Origin: Fontibacterium sp038145245
GTDB taxonomy: Bacteria > Pseudomonadota > Alphaproteobacteria > Pelagibacterales > Pelagibacteraceae
Length of the DNA stretch: 13,877 bases
Reading direction: 5' to 3'
Assembly (NCBI GenBank): GCA_038145245.1
Contig: JAYQPI010000021.1
Coordinates: 1 to 13,877 of the forward strand
Below are positions 7,238-13,790 of this stretch, piece after piece. The notes below the pieces were generated by a model. That model made no database searches. It was not told the DNA's origin and saw nothing but the letters and a program-made list of their open reading frames with translations. The position numbers were made by a program, and so were the translations under genes. Within the stretch, counting starts at the first letter, position 1. Every line of letters begins with the position of its first letter.

Positions 7238-7321
7238 TGGTGCGGGAGAAAGGACTTGAACCTTCACATCTTTCGATACCAGTTCCTAAGACTGGCGTGT
7301 CTACCGTTCCACCACTCCCGC
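7238..7321 (-). tRNA. tRNA-Leu(UAG)
   Basis: A complete 84-nt tRNA on the minus strand. The acceptor strands GCGGGAG and CTCCCGC pair perfectly, followed by discriminator A and an encoded CCA (7240-7238). The anticodon loop CTTAGGA, closed by CCAGT/ACTGG, gives anticodon TAG (7288-7286), reading leucine CUN codons. The D-arm GTGGTGGAACGGTAGACAC and the long variable arm are typical of a class II leucine tRNA. The T loop GTTCAAGTC is intact. It lies directly upstream of tig and probably shares its transcript. Confidence 0.97.
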
Positions 7322-7349
7322 TTTAATATTATTTAAATTTCGAATGGCG

Positions 7350-7378
7350 AATATAGCTATAATATTAAATGCTTTCTA
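7350..7378 (-). promoter_or_regulatory. Possible sigma-70 type promoter for tRNA-Leu(UAG)-tig-clpP
   Basis: On the minus strand TAGAAA (7378-7373, four of six matches to TTGACA), a 17-nt spacer and TATATT (7355-7350, five of six matches to TATAAT) lie upstream of the tRNA. The start would be near 7343, about 20 nt before the tRNA 5' end. Such matches are easy to find in AT-rich DNA, so this rests mainly on its position. Confidence 0.35.
7358..7363 (+). promoter_or_regulatory. Possible -10 box for the GST-like gene
   Basis: An exact TATAAT lies on the plus strand 82 nt before the GST-like start codon and back to back with the proposed tRNA-Leu promoter. I see no convincing -35 at the right distance. 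If used, the leader would include the small ORF at 7401-7442 and the hairpin before the gene. Confidence 0.25.
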
Positions 7379-7413
7379 GGATTTATTTATAGAATTTAAG
7401 ATGCAAAAGGATA

Positions 7414-7440
7414 GGATTTGCTTATATAAAAAGCAAATCT
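7414..7440 (+). promoter_or_regulatory. Leader hairpin directly before the GST-like start codon
   Basis: GATTTGCTT (7415-7423) and AAGCAAATC (7431-7439) form a perfect 9-bp stem with a 7-nt loop ATATAAA, plus a closing G-T wobble pair. The stem ends 4 nt before the ATG at 7445. The purine-rich AAAAGGATAGG (7405-7415) lies on its 5' side and runs into the first stem bases. Folding the hairpin would bring this weak Shine-Dalgarno-like stretch close to the start codon. A role in translation is inferred. It is not followed by a T-run and no gene precedes it on this strand, so it is not a terminator. Confidence 0.45.
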
Positions 7441-7444
7441 GATT

Positions 7445-8068
7445 ATGAATTTCAAACTAGTAATAGGTAATAAAATGTATTCAACATGGTCTCTAAGACC
7501 ATGGTTAGTGTTAAAATATTTTAATATTCCATTTGATGAAATTAATATTAAATTAAGAAATAAAAGTACTAAAAAAAATATTTTAAAATTTTCACCTTCT
7601 GGAAAAGTGCCTTGCCTAATATACGGAAATATAAAAATATGGGATTCGTTATCAATCTGTGAATTTCTGGCTGAAAAATTTAAAAACAAAAATTTATGGC
7701 CAAAAAATAATATCAATAAAATAATGGCCAGAAATATTTGTTCTGAAATGCACAGCGGTTTTTCTAACCTAAGAAAAAATTTAAGTATGAATTTTTTAAA
7801 AGAAAATCTAAAATTTAAAAATAATAAAGAAACATTAGCTGAAATATTTAGAACTAAAAAAATTATCGAAAATTGTCTTATAAAATCTAAAGGACCTTAT
7901 TTGTTTAAAAATTTTTCTATAGCTGATGCAATGTACGCACCAATAATGTTTAGATTTAAAATTTATAATATAAAATTATCATTCGTTTTAAAAAAATATC
8001 TAAACACTCTATTAAATATGAAAGAGATTAAGCTCTGGTTATTAGAAGCAAGAAAAGAATTAAAATGA
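7445..8068 (+). CDS. Glutathione S-transferase-like protein
   Basis: This 207-residue cytosolic protein has the two-domain GST layout. The N-terminal thioredoxin-like domain (about 1-80) begins LVIGNKMYSTWSLRPW, the hallmark of a bacterial GST group in which a serine of the YS.WSLRPW motif (S13 or S16) is the likely thiol-activating residue. It continues with the cis-proline loop SPSGKVPCL (50-58) and the glutathione-binding DSLSICEFLAE (67-77). The helical C-terminal domain carries EMHSGFSNLR (101-110), which is conserved in this group, and the N-capping SIADAMYAP (158-166). It probably conjugates or reduces electrophiles with glutathione. The substrate is unknown. The gene overlaps the next one by 4 nt (ATGA), indicating translational coupling. 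A hairpin and a 13-codon leader ORF precede it. Confidence 0.88.
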   Translation: MNFKLVIGNKMYSTWSLRPWLVLKYFNIPFDEINIKLRNKSTKKNILKFSPSGKVPCLIYGNIKIWDSLSICEFLAEKFKNKNLWPKNNINKIMARNICSEMHSGFSNLRKNLSMNFLKENLKFKNNKETLAEIFRTKKIIENCLIKSKGPYLFKNFSIADAMYAPIMFRFKIYNIKLSFVLKKYLNTLLNMKEIKLWLLEARKELK

Positions 8069-8307
8069 CACGCTACATAATAATTATCTCTGCTATAATT
8101 CTTCCGTTTATAATTTATTATTTACTTTTTCGTTTAACAAAAAAAATTAATAAGAAATTTCCTATAATAACTTTGTCATTAATTAGTCTTTTGCTTTTAA
8201 TTTGTTCCTTAATTTATTTCAGATTTATGAGCGTTCAACCCAAAGGTCTAAACTATATTCCTCCAAAGTATGAAAATAACAAAGTAGTCCCTTCAAAAAT
8301 TAAATAA
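8065..8307 (+). CDS. Small two-helix membrane protein, DUF6111-like
   Basis: This 80-residue protein has two hydrophobic segments, at about residues 3-24 and 33-55, separated by the basic turn KKINKKF. It ends in a polar tail with YIPPKYENNKVVPSKIK. A similar arrangement of two helices and a tail resembling YVPPR..DG..VPG is what I recall for the alphaproteobacterial DUF6111 family. I offer that as a resemblance without having searched. The function of that family is unknown to me. The start codon overlaps the stop codon of the GST-like gene (ATGA), so the two are probably translated together. The end lies 5 nt from the end of the convergent NAD(P)H-hydrate repair gene. Confidence 0.75.
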   Translation: MTRYIIIISAIILPFIIYYLLFRLTKKINKKFPIITLSLISLLLLICSLIYFRFMSVQPKGLNYIPPKYENNKVVPSKIK

Positions 8308-8312
8308 TAAAA

Positions 8313-9800
8313 TTAACTATATTTCTTATTTAATTCTTCTAATACTTTGGGTAATTTTTTAATAATATCTTCTGCTATCAGACCTTTTTTAATCATTCTT
8401 GCAGCATAGGAATGTAACCATACTCCAGCACAAGCTCCATAAAATGCTGGCATTTTATTTTTACCAACTAAACTTGTAATAATACCACTTAAAACATCCC
8501 CAGAGCCAATCACTGCTAATTCTTCGGTAGAAATAGTATTAACGCAAACTTTTCCATCTGGAGATGCAATTATCGTATCAGGACCCTTAAATACTAAAAT
8601 GCAATTTGCTCTTTTTGCAGCTTTTATAGATTTTTCAATTTTGTTCTTAACATCTTTAATATCTGGAAAAATTCTATTAAATTCTCCTTCATGCGGAGTA
8701 ATAATTTTATTCTTATCTAAAATCGAAAATAATTCCCTAGGATTATTAGAAAATGAAGTTATAGCATCCGCATCTATGACTACATTGCTAATAAATTTAG
8801 ATATTAACTTAGTATTTTCAATTGTTTCATTACTAACTCCTGCTCCTGGACCTATAAGAAAAGATGTTATTAAAGAATTTCTTAAAAGATTTCTTAACGC
8901 ATCTTTAGAATTAATTTCAACTTTTAATAGTGAAAAAAAACTTTGATTGTATCTATCTATGGTATCTTTATTAACAACAATTGTTACCGACCCTGTTCCG
9001 CAACGAATAGCAGCGCTTGATGATAATAATGAAGCACCTATGTAATTTTTTAAAGATCCATATACATAAACTTTACCCCTAGAATATTTATGAGAATTAT
9101 ATTTTTTCCAAGGAAATCTTTTATTAATCCACAGTTTTGGACTATTTTCTTTAATCTTATTATTTACGATCTTATTTAAAGATTTTCTAATACCAATATC
9201 TAAAATTTTTATTTGACCAGAGAAATGTAAGCCTGGAAAAAGTACGTGCCCTACTTTTTTGCAATGTAGAGCTAATGTTAAATTAGCTTTAATCGCTTCT
9301 CCCATGATTTTGCCGTTATCGCTGTTTATTCCAGTCGGAATATCAATTGAAATGACAAAAGATTTTTTTTTATTAATTACTTTAATTACTTTTTTTATAC
9401 TTAAGTTAACATTTTTATTTAATCCAGTGCCAAAAATGCAATCAACAATAACTGGATTTGTCTTTTTTTTAAGCTCCTTATTTAATTCTTTTAAATTAAA
9501 AATTTTACAATTAAGATTTTTAAAAGCTCTATAATTATCGTATTTTCTATTTTTTATTGGGAGAACTAAAAAAGTTTTTACTTTATAACCCTTATGTAAA
9601 AGTCTTTCTGCAATAACAAATCCGTCTCCTCCATTATTGCCTGGACCGCAAACTACAAAAAATTCTTTATTTTTTGATATTCTATTGCACATATAATCTG
9701 CGCACTTTTCTCCTGCAGATTGCATTAATGAATAAGAATTTTTTCTCAATTTAAATTCTTTTTGTTCTATAATCTTGATTTCTGATGAGTTTAAAATCAT
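8313..9800 (-). CDS. nnr: Bifunctional NAD(P)H-hydrate epimerase / ADP-dependent dehydratase
   Basis: This 495-residue cytosolic repair enzyme rescues NADH and NADPH that have been damaged by hydration. The N-terminal YjeF_N (NnrE) domain, about 1-215, interconverts R- and S-hydrates. It shows GPGNNGGDG at 52-60 and SIDIPTG at 151-157. The C-terminal ribokinase-like (NnrD) domain, about 225-490, dehydrates the S-form using ADP. It shows ITPHEGEF at 367-374, FKGPDTII at 404-411 and the catalytic-Asp motif GSGDVLSG at 432-439 (D435). Both halves appear complete, so both activities are likely. The ATG at 9800 suits the family start. It diverges from glnA across 153 nt. In many other Alphaproteobacteria I recall this gene next to glnB-glnA in one direction, but here glnB is absent and the orientation differs. 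Confidence 0.95.
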   Translation of the reverse strand: MILNSSEIKIIEQKEFKLRKNSYSLMQSAGEKCADYMCNRISKNKEFFVVCGPGNNGGDGFVIAERLLHKGYKVKTFLVLPIKNRKYDNYRAFKNLNCKIFNLKELNKELKKKTNPVIVDCIFGTGLNKNVNLSIKKVIKVINKKKSFVISIDIPTGINSDNGKIMGEAIKANLTLALHCKKVGHVLFPGLHFSGQIKILDIGIRKSLNKIVNNKIKENSPKLWINKRFPWKKYNSHKYSRGKVYVYGSLKNYIGASLLSSSAAIRCGTGSVTIVVNKDTIDRYNQSFFSLLKVEINSKDALRNLLRNSLITSFLIGPGAGVSNETIENTKLISKFISNVVIDADAITSFSNNPRELFSILDKNKIITPHEGEFNRIFPDIKDVKNKIEKSIKAAKRANCILVFKGPDTIIASPDGKVCVNTISTEELAVIGSGDVLSGIITSLVGKNKMPAFYGACAGVWLHSYAARMIKKGLIAEDIIKKLPKVLEELNKKYS

Positions 9801-9842
9801 TTACAAAAAAACAATCTACAGTTTAATTTTTTATTAATACTA

Positions 9843-9861
9843 TTATGCATACCTGACATAA
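9843..9861. repeat. Small dyad in the nnr-glnA divergent spacer
   Basis: TTATG and CATAA form an inverted repeat separated by 9 nt, a spacing of 14 bp between centres. The left arm overlaps an 8-bp palindrome TATGCATA. It lies just upstream of the proposed glnA promoter and could be an operator for either gene. With 5-bp arms in AT-rich sequence, chance is a fair alternative. Confidence 0.25.
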
Positions 9862-9881
9862 CTAAAAAACAATGGAATTTA

Positions 9882-9909
9882 TTGCTTATATTTATAGTAC
9901 ATCTAAAAT
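9882..9909 (+). promoter_or_regulatory. Possible sigma-70 promoter of glnA
   Basis: TTGCTT (9882-9887), a 16-nt spacer and TAAAAT (9904-9909, five of six matches to TATAAT) would start transcription near 9916 and leave a leader of about 38 nt. The -35 matches only its TTG. The leader is too short to hold a typical riboswitch, and I see no strong hairpin in it. Confidence 0.4.
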
Positions 9910-9942
9910 AAATAAATATTAACAAGATTAATAATCAAAACA

Positions 9943-9947
9943 GGGAG
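9943..9947 (+). promoter_or_regulatory. Strong ribosome binding site of glnA
   Basis: GGGAG sits 6 nt before the ATG at 9954. It is the clearest Shine-Dalgarno sequence in the window, where most genes have none, and it fixes the glnA start. It suggests high translation of glutamine synthetase. Confidence 0.8.
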
Positions 9948-9953
9948 AAATTA

Positions 9954-11363
9954 ATGAGTGCTGCATCAGACATATTAAAATTAATTAAAGAGAAAGAGAT
10001 AGAGTTTGTTGATTTAAGATTTACAGATCCTAGAGGAAAACTTCAACATATGACTCAGGATTTAACTACTATTGACGAAGATTTTTTAAATGATGGAACT
10101 TTTTTTGATGGCTCATCAATTGCTGGATGGAAAGCAATTAATGAATCTGACATGATTTTAAAACCAGATTTATCTAGAACTTTTGTCGATCCTTTTACTT
10201 CGCATAATACTCTGGTTATATTTTGCGATGTTATGGATCCTATAAAAAAAGATTACTATGAGAGAGATCCTAGATCTATTGCAAAAAAAGCTGAGGCCTA
10301 TTTAAAAACTACTGGAATTGGCGACACAATATATTTTGGACCGGAACCAGAATTTTTTATTTTTGACGATGTTAAAATTTCTAACACTATGCAAAAAGTC
10401 TCTTTTCAAGTTGATAGTAATGAAGGTCCTTATAATGGTGATAAAGAATATCCAAATGGAAATATGGGTCATAGACCGGTTGTTAAAGGTGGTTATTTCC
10501 CAGTTCCTCCAGTTGATAGCTGTCAAGATTTAAGAGCTGAAGCATTAAAAGCAATGAAAGATATGGGCGTTAAAGTTGAGAAACATCATCATGAAGTTGC
10601 TCCTTCGCAACATGAATTAGGTACGATGTTCGATACAATGGTACGTAACGCTGACAATATGCAAATTTATAAATATGCAGTTCAAATGGTTGCTCATTCA
10701 TTTGGAAAAACTGCAACGTTTATGGCTAAACCAATTAAGGGAGATAATGGATCTGGTATGCATTGTCACCAATCTATTTGGAAATCTGGTAAACCACTTT
10801 TTGCGGGAGATAAATATGCAGGTCTTTCTCAAGAGTGTCTTTATTATATTGGCGGAATTATTAAGCATGCAAAGGCTTTAAATGCTTTTACTAATTCAAC
10901 TACTAACAGCTACAAAAGATTAATACCTGGATTTGAGGCTCCGGTAATTCTTGCCTACTCTGCAAGAAATAGATCAGCAAGCTGCAGAATACCTTTTAGC
11001 TCTAGTCCAAAAGGAAAAAGAGTTGAAGTTAGATTTCCAGATGCCGCTGGAAACCCATACTTAACTTTTGCATCTATGTTAATGGCTGGTATTGATGGAA
11101 TTAAAAATAAAATCGATCCAGGAAAACCTTTTGATAAAGATTTATATTCTTTATCTGCTGAAGAACTTAAAGGAGTTCCTCAGGTTTGCGGTTCTTTAAG
11201 GGAAGCTTTAGAAAACTTAGATAAAGACAGAGGCTTTTTAACTTCTGGTGGAGTGTTCACTGATGATCAGATTGATGCTTACATCGAGTTAAAAATGACG
11301 GAAGTGTATAATATGGAGCACACTCCTCATCCAGTTGAATACCAAATGTATTACAGTTGCTAA
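9954..11363 (+). CDS. glnA: Glutamine synthetase type I
   Basis: GlnA makes glutamine from glutamate, ammonium and ATP in the cytosol as a dodecamer and is the entry point for ammonium. At 469 residues it has the length of the E. coli enzyme. Visible signatures are FDGSSIAGW at 51-59, the metal- and ATP-binding strand FGPEPEFFIF at 128-137, MAKPIKGDNGSGMHCHQS at 257-274 and NRSASCRIP at 339-347. The adenylylation loop DLYSLSAEE is present with Y398, equal to E. coli Tyr397 of the mature protein, so this is the GSI-beta type that GlnE can modify. It has its own likely promoter, a strong Shine-Dalgarno and a strong intrinsic terminator, so it appears to be monocistronic. No glnB accompanies it. 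Confidence 0.98.
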   Translation: MSAASDILKLIKEKEIEFVDLRFTDPRGKLQHMTQDLTTIDEDFLNDGTFFDGSSIAGWKAINESDMILKPDLSRTFVDPFTSHNTLVIFCDVMDPIKKDYYERDPRSIAKKAEAYLKTTGIGDTIYFGPEPEFFIFDDVKISNTMQKVSFQVDSNEGPYNGDKEYPNGNMGHRPVVKGGYFPVPPVDSCQDLRAEALKAMKDMGVKVEKHHHEVAPSQHELGTMFDTMVRNADNMQIYKYAVQMVAHSFGKTATFMAKPIKGDNGSGMHCHQSIWKSGKPLFAGDKYAGLSQECLYYIGGIIKHAKALNAFTNSTTNSYKRLIPGFEAPVILAYSARNRSASCRIPFSSSPKGKRVEVRFPDAAGNPYLTFASMLMAGIDGIKNKIDPGKPFDKDLYSLSAEELKGVPQVCGSLREALENLDKDRGFLTSGGVFTDDQIDAYIELKMTEVYNMEHTPHPVEYQMYYSC

Positions 11364-11382
11364 TCATAATATCTTAAAATTT

Positions 11383-11418
11383 AAAAACCCCGTATCTAAA
11401 AAATACGGGGTTTTTTTT
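11383..11418 (+). terminator. Intrinsic terminator of glnA
   Basis: ACCCCGTAT and ATACGGGGT form a perfect G/C-rich stem, extended by A-T pairs to 13 bp. The 7-nt loop is CTAAAAA, and a run of eight T follows. The hairpin begins 20 nt after the glnA stop codon. The A-run on the 5' side would also allow termination on the other strand, but no minus-strand gene needs it here. It isolates glnA from parE. Confidence 0.95.
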
Positions 11419-11474
11419 AATTAAAATAAAATTTACGCCTATATTTTTTTGTAAATTAATCTAATGCTTTCTTT

Positions 11475-13412
11475 GTGGTAAAAAATAATAATTACTCTGC
11501 AAAAGATATTGAAATCCTAGAAGGTCTAGAGCCGGTCAGAAAAAGACCGGGAATGTATATTGGAGGCACAGACGAGACTGCATTCCATCACCTCGCAACA
11601 GAAATCATTGATAATTCGATGGATGAGGTGACGGCAGGGCATGCAAAGAATATTTACGTAAAACTAAATAAAGACAAATCTTTAACAGTGACAGATGATG
11701 GAAGAGGAATTCCTTTAGATAAGCACCCCAAAAAAAATAAAACTGCACTTGAAATAGTTATGACAACTCTACATTCGGGTGGAAAATTTAAAGAAGGAAC
11801 TTATTCTACCTCTGCAGGATTGCATGGGGTTGGCCTATCTGTGGTAAATGCCTTATCTGAAAAATTAAAAATAGAAGTGTTTAAAAACTCTACTATTTTT
11901 GAACAAAATTACTCAAAAGGAAAACCCTTAAATAAACTATCTAAAAAAGGAAAATCTAAAATTAAAAATGGAACTCAAGTTACATTTGTTCCTGATAAAG
12001 AAATCTTTGGAAAAGAACTAAGTTTTGTTCCAACCAAATTATACAATCTTTGCAAAAGCAAAGCTTATTTAGTTAAGGGTATTACAATACACTGGGAATG
12101 TGACAGGTCATTAATAAACAGAAAAGATGATATTCCTAATAATGCAAAACTTTTTTTTCCGGATGGTATTATTGAATATTTAGATAGTGAAACTAAAAAT
12201 TATACTAAAATTAATGATAAAACTTGTCACTATAAAGATATTTTTGATGACGACAAAGGAAAGTTTGAATTTGCAATTCAATGGCATAATGAAATTTCTG
12301 AGTTTAAAATTTCGTTTTGTAATTCAGTATTAACTACAAATGGAGGAACTCACGAACAAGGTTTTAGATCTGGTGTTGCAAAATCCATAAGAAAAATTGC
12401 AAAGTTTAAAAACAACAAATTAGTAGCAAGTGCGAGTGCTGACGAAATACTATCTAATGCAAGTTATATTCTTTCAGTTTTTATTAATAATCCAGAATTT
12501 GAGGGGCAAACTAAATCAAGATTATCTTCAGCCCATATTCAAAAATACTGCGATACTTCTATAGCAAAGTCGATTGAAGATTGGTTTAACCAACATCCAA
12601 AAGCATCAAATTCTATTCTCACTTTTATTGAGGGAAAAATAAGAGAAAAAAATTTACTTGATCAAAATCTTGATATTGGAAGACAAAGCGCGACAAGAAA
12701 AATACGCTTACCTGGAAAACTAGCGGATTGTACTAGCTCAAAAGTCGAAGGAACTGAATTGTTTATAGTAGAGGGAGATTCTGCAGGAGGCTCTGCAAAA
12801 CAAGCGCGTGATCGAAATTTTCAAGCCATTCTGCCTCTTAGAGGAAAAATATTAAATGTTAGGAATTCTAATACTGCAAAAATATTAGCAAACACTGAAA
12901 TATCTAATTTGCTTCAAGCGCTCGGCTGTCAAAGAAGAGAAAAGTATGTTGATAAAGATTTAAGGTATGAAAAAGTAATTATTATGACTGATGCTGATGT
13001 TGATGGTGATCACATTGCAAGTTTACTTTTAACTTTCTTTTTTTGTGAAATGCCAAATTTAATTAAAAATGGACATTTATATCTTGCTGTTCCTCCACTT
13101 TATAAACTTACTATATCAAATCAAATTTATTATGTGCGAAACGATATTGAAAAAGACAAATTATTAAAAAATCTTAAAAAAGGATCTAAAATTGAAATTA
13201 GTAGATTTAAAGGATTAGGTGAAATGATGGCTCAACAATTAAAAGAAACAACAATGGATGTTAAAACTAGATCTTTAATTAGAGTAAATGTTCCAACTAG
13301 CGACTATAAAAAAACAAACAAATTAATTTCAAATATTATGGGAAAAAATGCTGATTTAAGACTTAAATTTATAGAAGAAAACGCACCAAGAGTTAAAAAT
13401 ATAGACTTATAG
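11475..13412 (+). CDS. parE: DNA topoisomerase IV subunit B
   Basis: ParE is the ATPase half of topoisomerase IV, which with ParC unlinks daughter chromosomes. The 645-residue protein has the GHKL ATPase domain with EIIDNSMDE (43-51; catalytic E43, Mg-binding N47), DDGRGIP (74-80) and GLHGVG (115-120). The transducer domain has the QTK loop at 345-347. The TOPRIM domain has EGDSAGG (433-439) and DADVDGDH (506-513). It ends soon after TOPRIM and lacks the large insertion of many Gram-negative GyrB proteins. Together with the opening YSAKDIEILEGLEPVRKRPGM and GGTDE, this favours ParE over GyrB. The start is GTG, since no ATG is available in frame and the family start lies just after it. No Shine-Dalgarno is visible. 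It follows the glnA terminator, so it needs its own promoter, which I could not place with confidence. It ends 2 nt from the convergent lipoprotein gene. Confidence 0.95.
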   Translation: MVKNNNYSAKDIEILEGLEPVRKRPGMYIGGTDETAFHHLATEIIDNSMDEVTAGHAKNIYVKLNKDKSLTVTDDGRGIPLDKHPKKNKTALEIVMTTLHSGGKFKEGTYSTSAGLHGVGLSVVNALSEKLKIEVFKNSTIFEQNYSKGKPLNKLSKKGKSKIKNGTQVTFVPDKEIFGKELSFVPTKLYNLCKSKAYLVKGITIHWECDRSLINRKDDIPNNAKLFFPDGIIEYLDSETKNYTKINDKTCHYKDIFDDDKGKFEFAIQWHNEISEFKISFCNSVLTTNGGTHEQGFRSGVAKSIRKIAKFKNNKLVASASADEILSNASYILSVFINNPEFEGQTKSRLSSAHIQKYCDTSIAKSIEDWFNQHPKASNSILTFIEGKIREKNLLDQNLDIGRQSATRKIRLPGKLADCTSSKVEGTELFIVEGDSAGGSAKQARDRNFQAILPLRGKILNVRNSNTAKILANTEISNLLQALGCQRREKYVDKDLRYEKVIIMTDADVDGDHIASLLLTFFFCEMPNLIKNGHLYLAVPPLYKLTISNQIYYVRNDIEKDKLLKNLKKGSKIEISRFKGLGEMMAQQLKETTMDVKTRSLIRVNVPTSDYKKTNKLISNIMGKNADLRLKFIEENAPRVKNIDL

Positions 13413-13414
13413 TA

Positions 13415-13780
13415 TTATTTATAAAAATTTATTTTTCTAATATCTCCACAATTTATTCCATTAAATTTAACATTAGAATTTACAGTTTCGTTAGGTTTTG
13501 ATCTTTTTTCTACTACAAAACCTTCATATTTTTTATCTGCATATGAATAAGCCTCTATAGATAAAGAATTTCTTTTTTCTTCTTTAGAAATATTTTTAAT
13601 TTCTAAAGACATTTGACAAACATCATTACTTTGCGTTGCTAATGTAGATAATGAATATGTAATATCAAACTCATTATCAATTATTACATTAATTGGTTTT
13701 GGCGGATCTTTACTAACAAATGGAACTTTTACATCTTTAGAACAAGATACTAACATTAAAAGAATAAATAAGACTCTCAT
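13415..13780 (-). CDS. Small putative lipoprotein, unknown function
   Basis: I do not recognise a family for this 121-residue protein. It begins with a very short lipoprotein signal (MRVLFILLMLVSC) in which L10-V11-S12-C13 fits a lipobox, so the mature protein should be lipidated at C13 and tethered to a membrane facing the periplasm. The rest alternates polar and hydrophobic residues in short strands (QMSLEIKNIS, LSIEAYSYA, VKFNGINC), which suggests a small beta-sandwich. C55 and C111 could form a disulfide. The start codon is only 10 nt after the CCA end of tRNA-Leu(UAA) on the same strand, with no Shine-Dalgarno. The end is 2 nt from the parE stop. The function is open. Confidence 0.75.
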   Translation of the reverse strand: MRVLFILLMLVSCSKDVKVPFVSKDPPKPINVIIDNEFDITYSLSTLATQSNDVCQMSLEIKNISKEEKRNSLSIEAYSYADKKYEGFVVEKRSKPNETVNSNVKFNGINCGDIRKINFYK

Positions 13781-13790
13781 AAACTAATTG

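Noticed and set aside
7396..7716. An open frame of 106 codons on the minus strand opposite the GST-like gene.
   Set aside because: The plus strand here has conserved GST motifs. The minus frame has no recognisable features and overlaps the GST leader.
9873..9887. A sigma-54-like sequence (TGG...TTGC) upstream of glnA, tempting because glnA is often NtrC/sigma-54 controlled.
   Set aside because: Only 8 nt separate GG from GC where sigma-54 promoters need 10, and SAR11 is not known to use NtrC. The match is not functional in form.
9910..9953. A riboswitch or glutamine-sensing leader before glnA.
   Set aside because: The likely leader is only about 38 nt, with no clear hairpin before the Shine-Dalgarno, too short for the known glutamine aptamers.
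11464..11481. A five-codon mini-ORF (MLSLW) overlapping the GTG start of parE.
   Set aside because: It has no Shine-Dalgarno, and very short ORFs are frequent by chance in such sequence. Nothing else supports a leader peptide.
11475..13412. Annotation of the type II topoisomerase gene as gyrB.
   Set aside because: The length of 645, the lack of a large insertion after TOPRIM and the GGTDE-type N-terminus fit ParE better than a proteobacterial GyrB.
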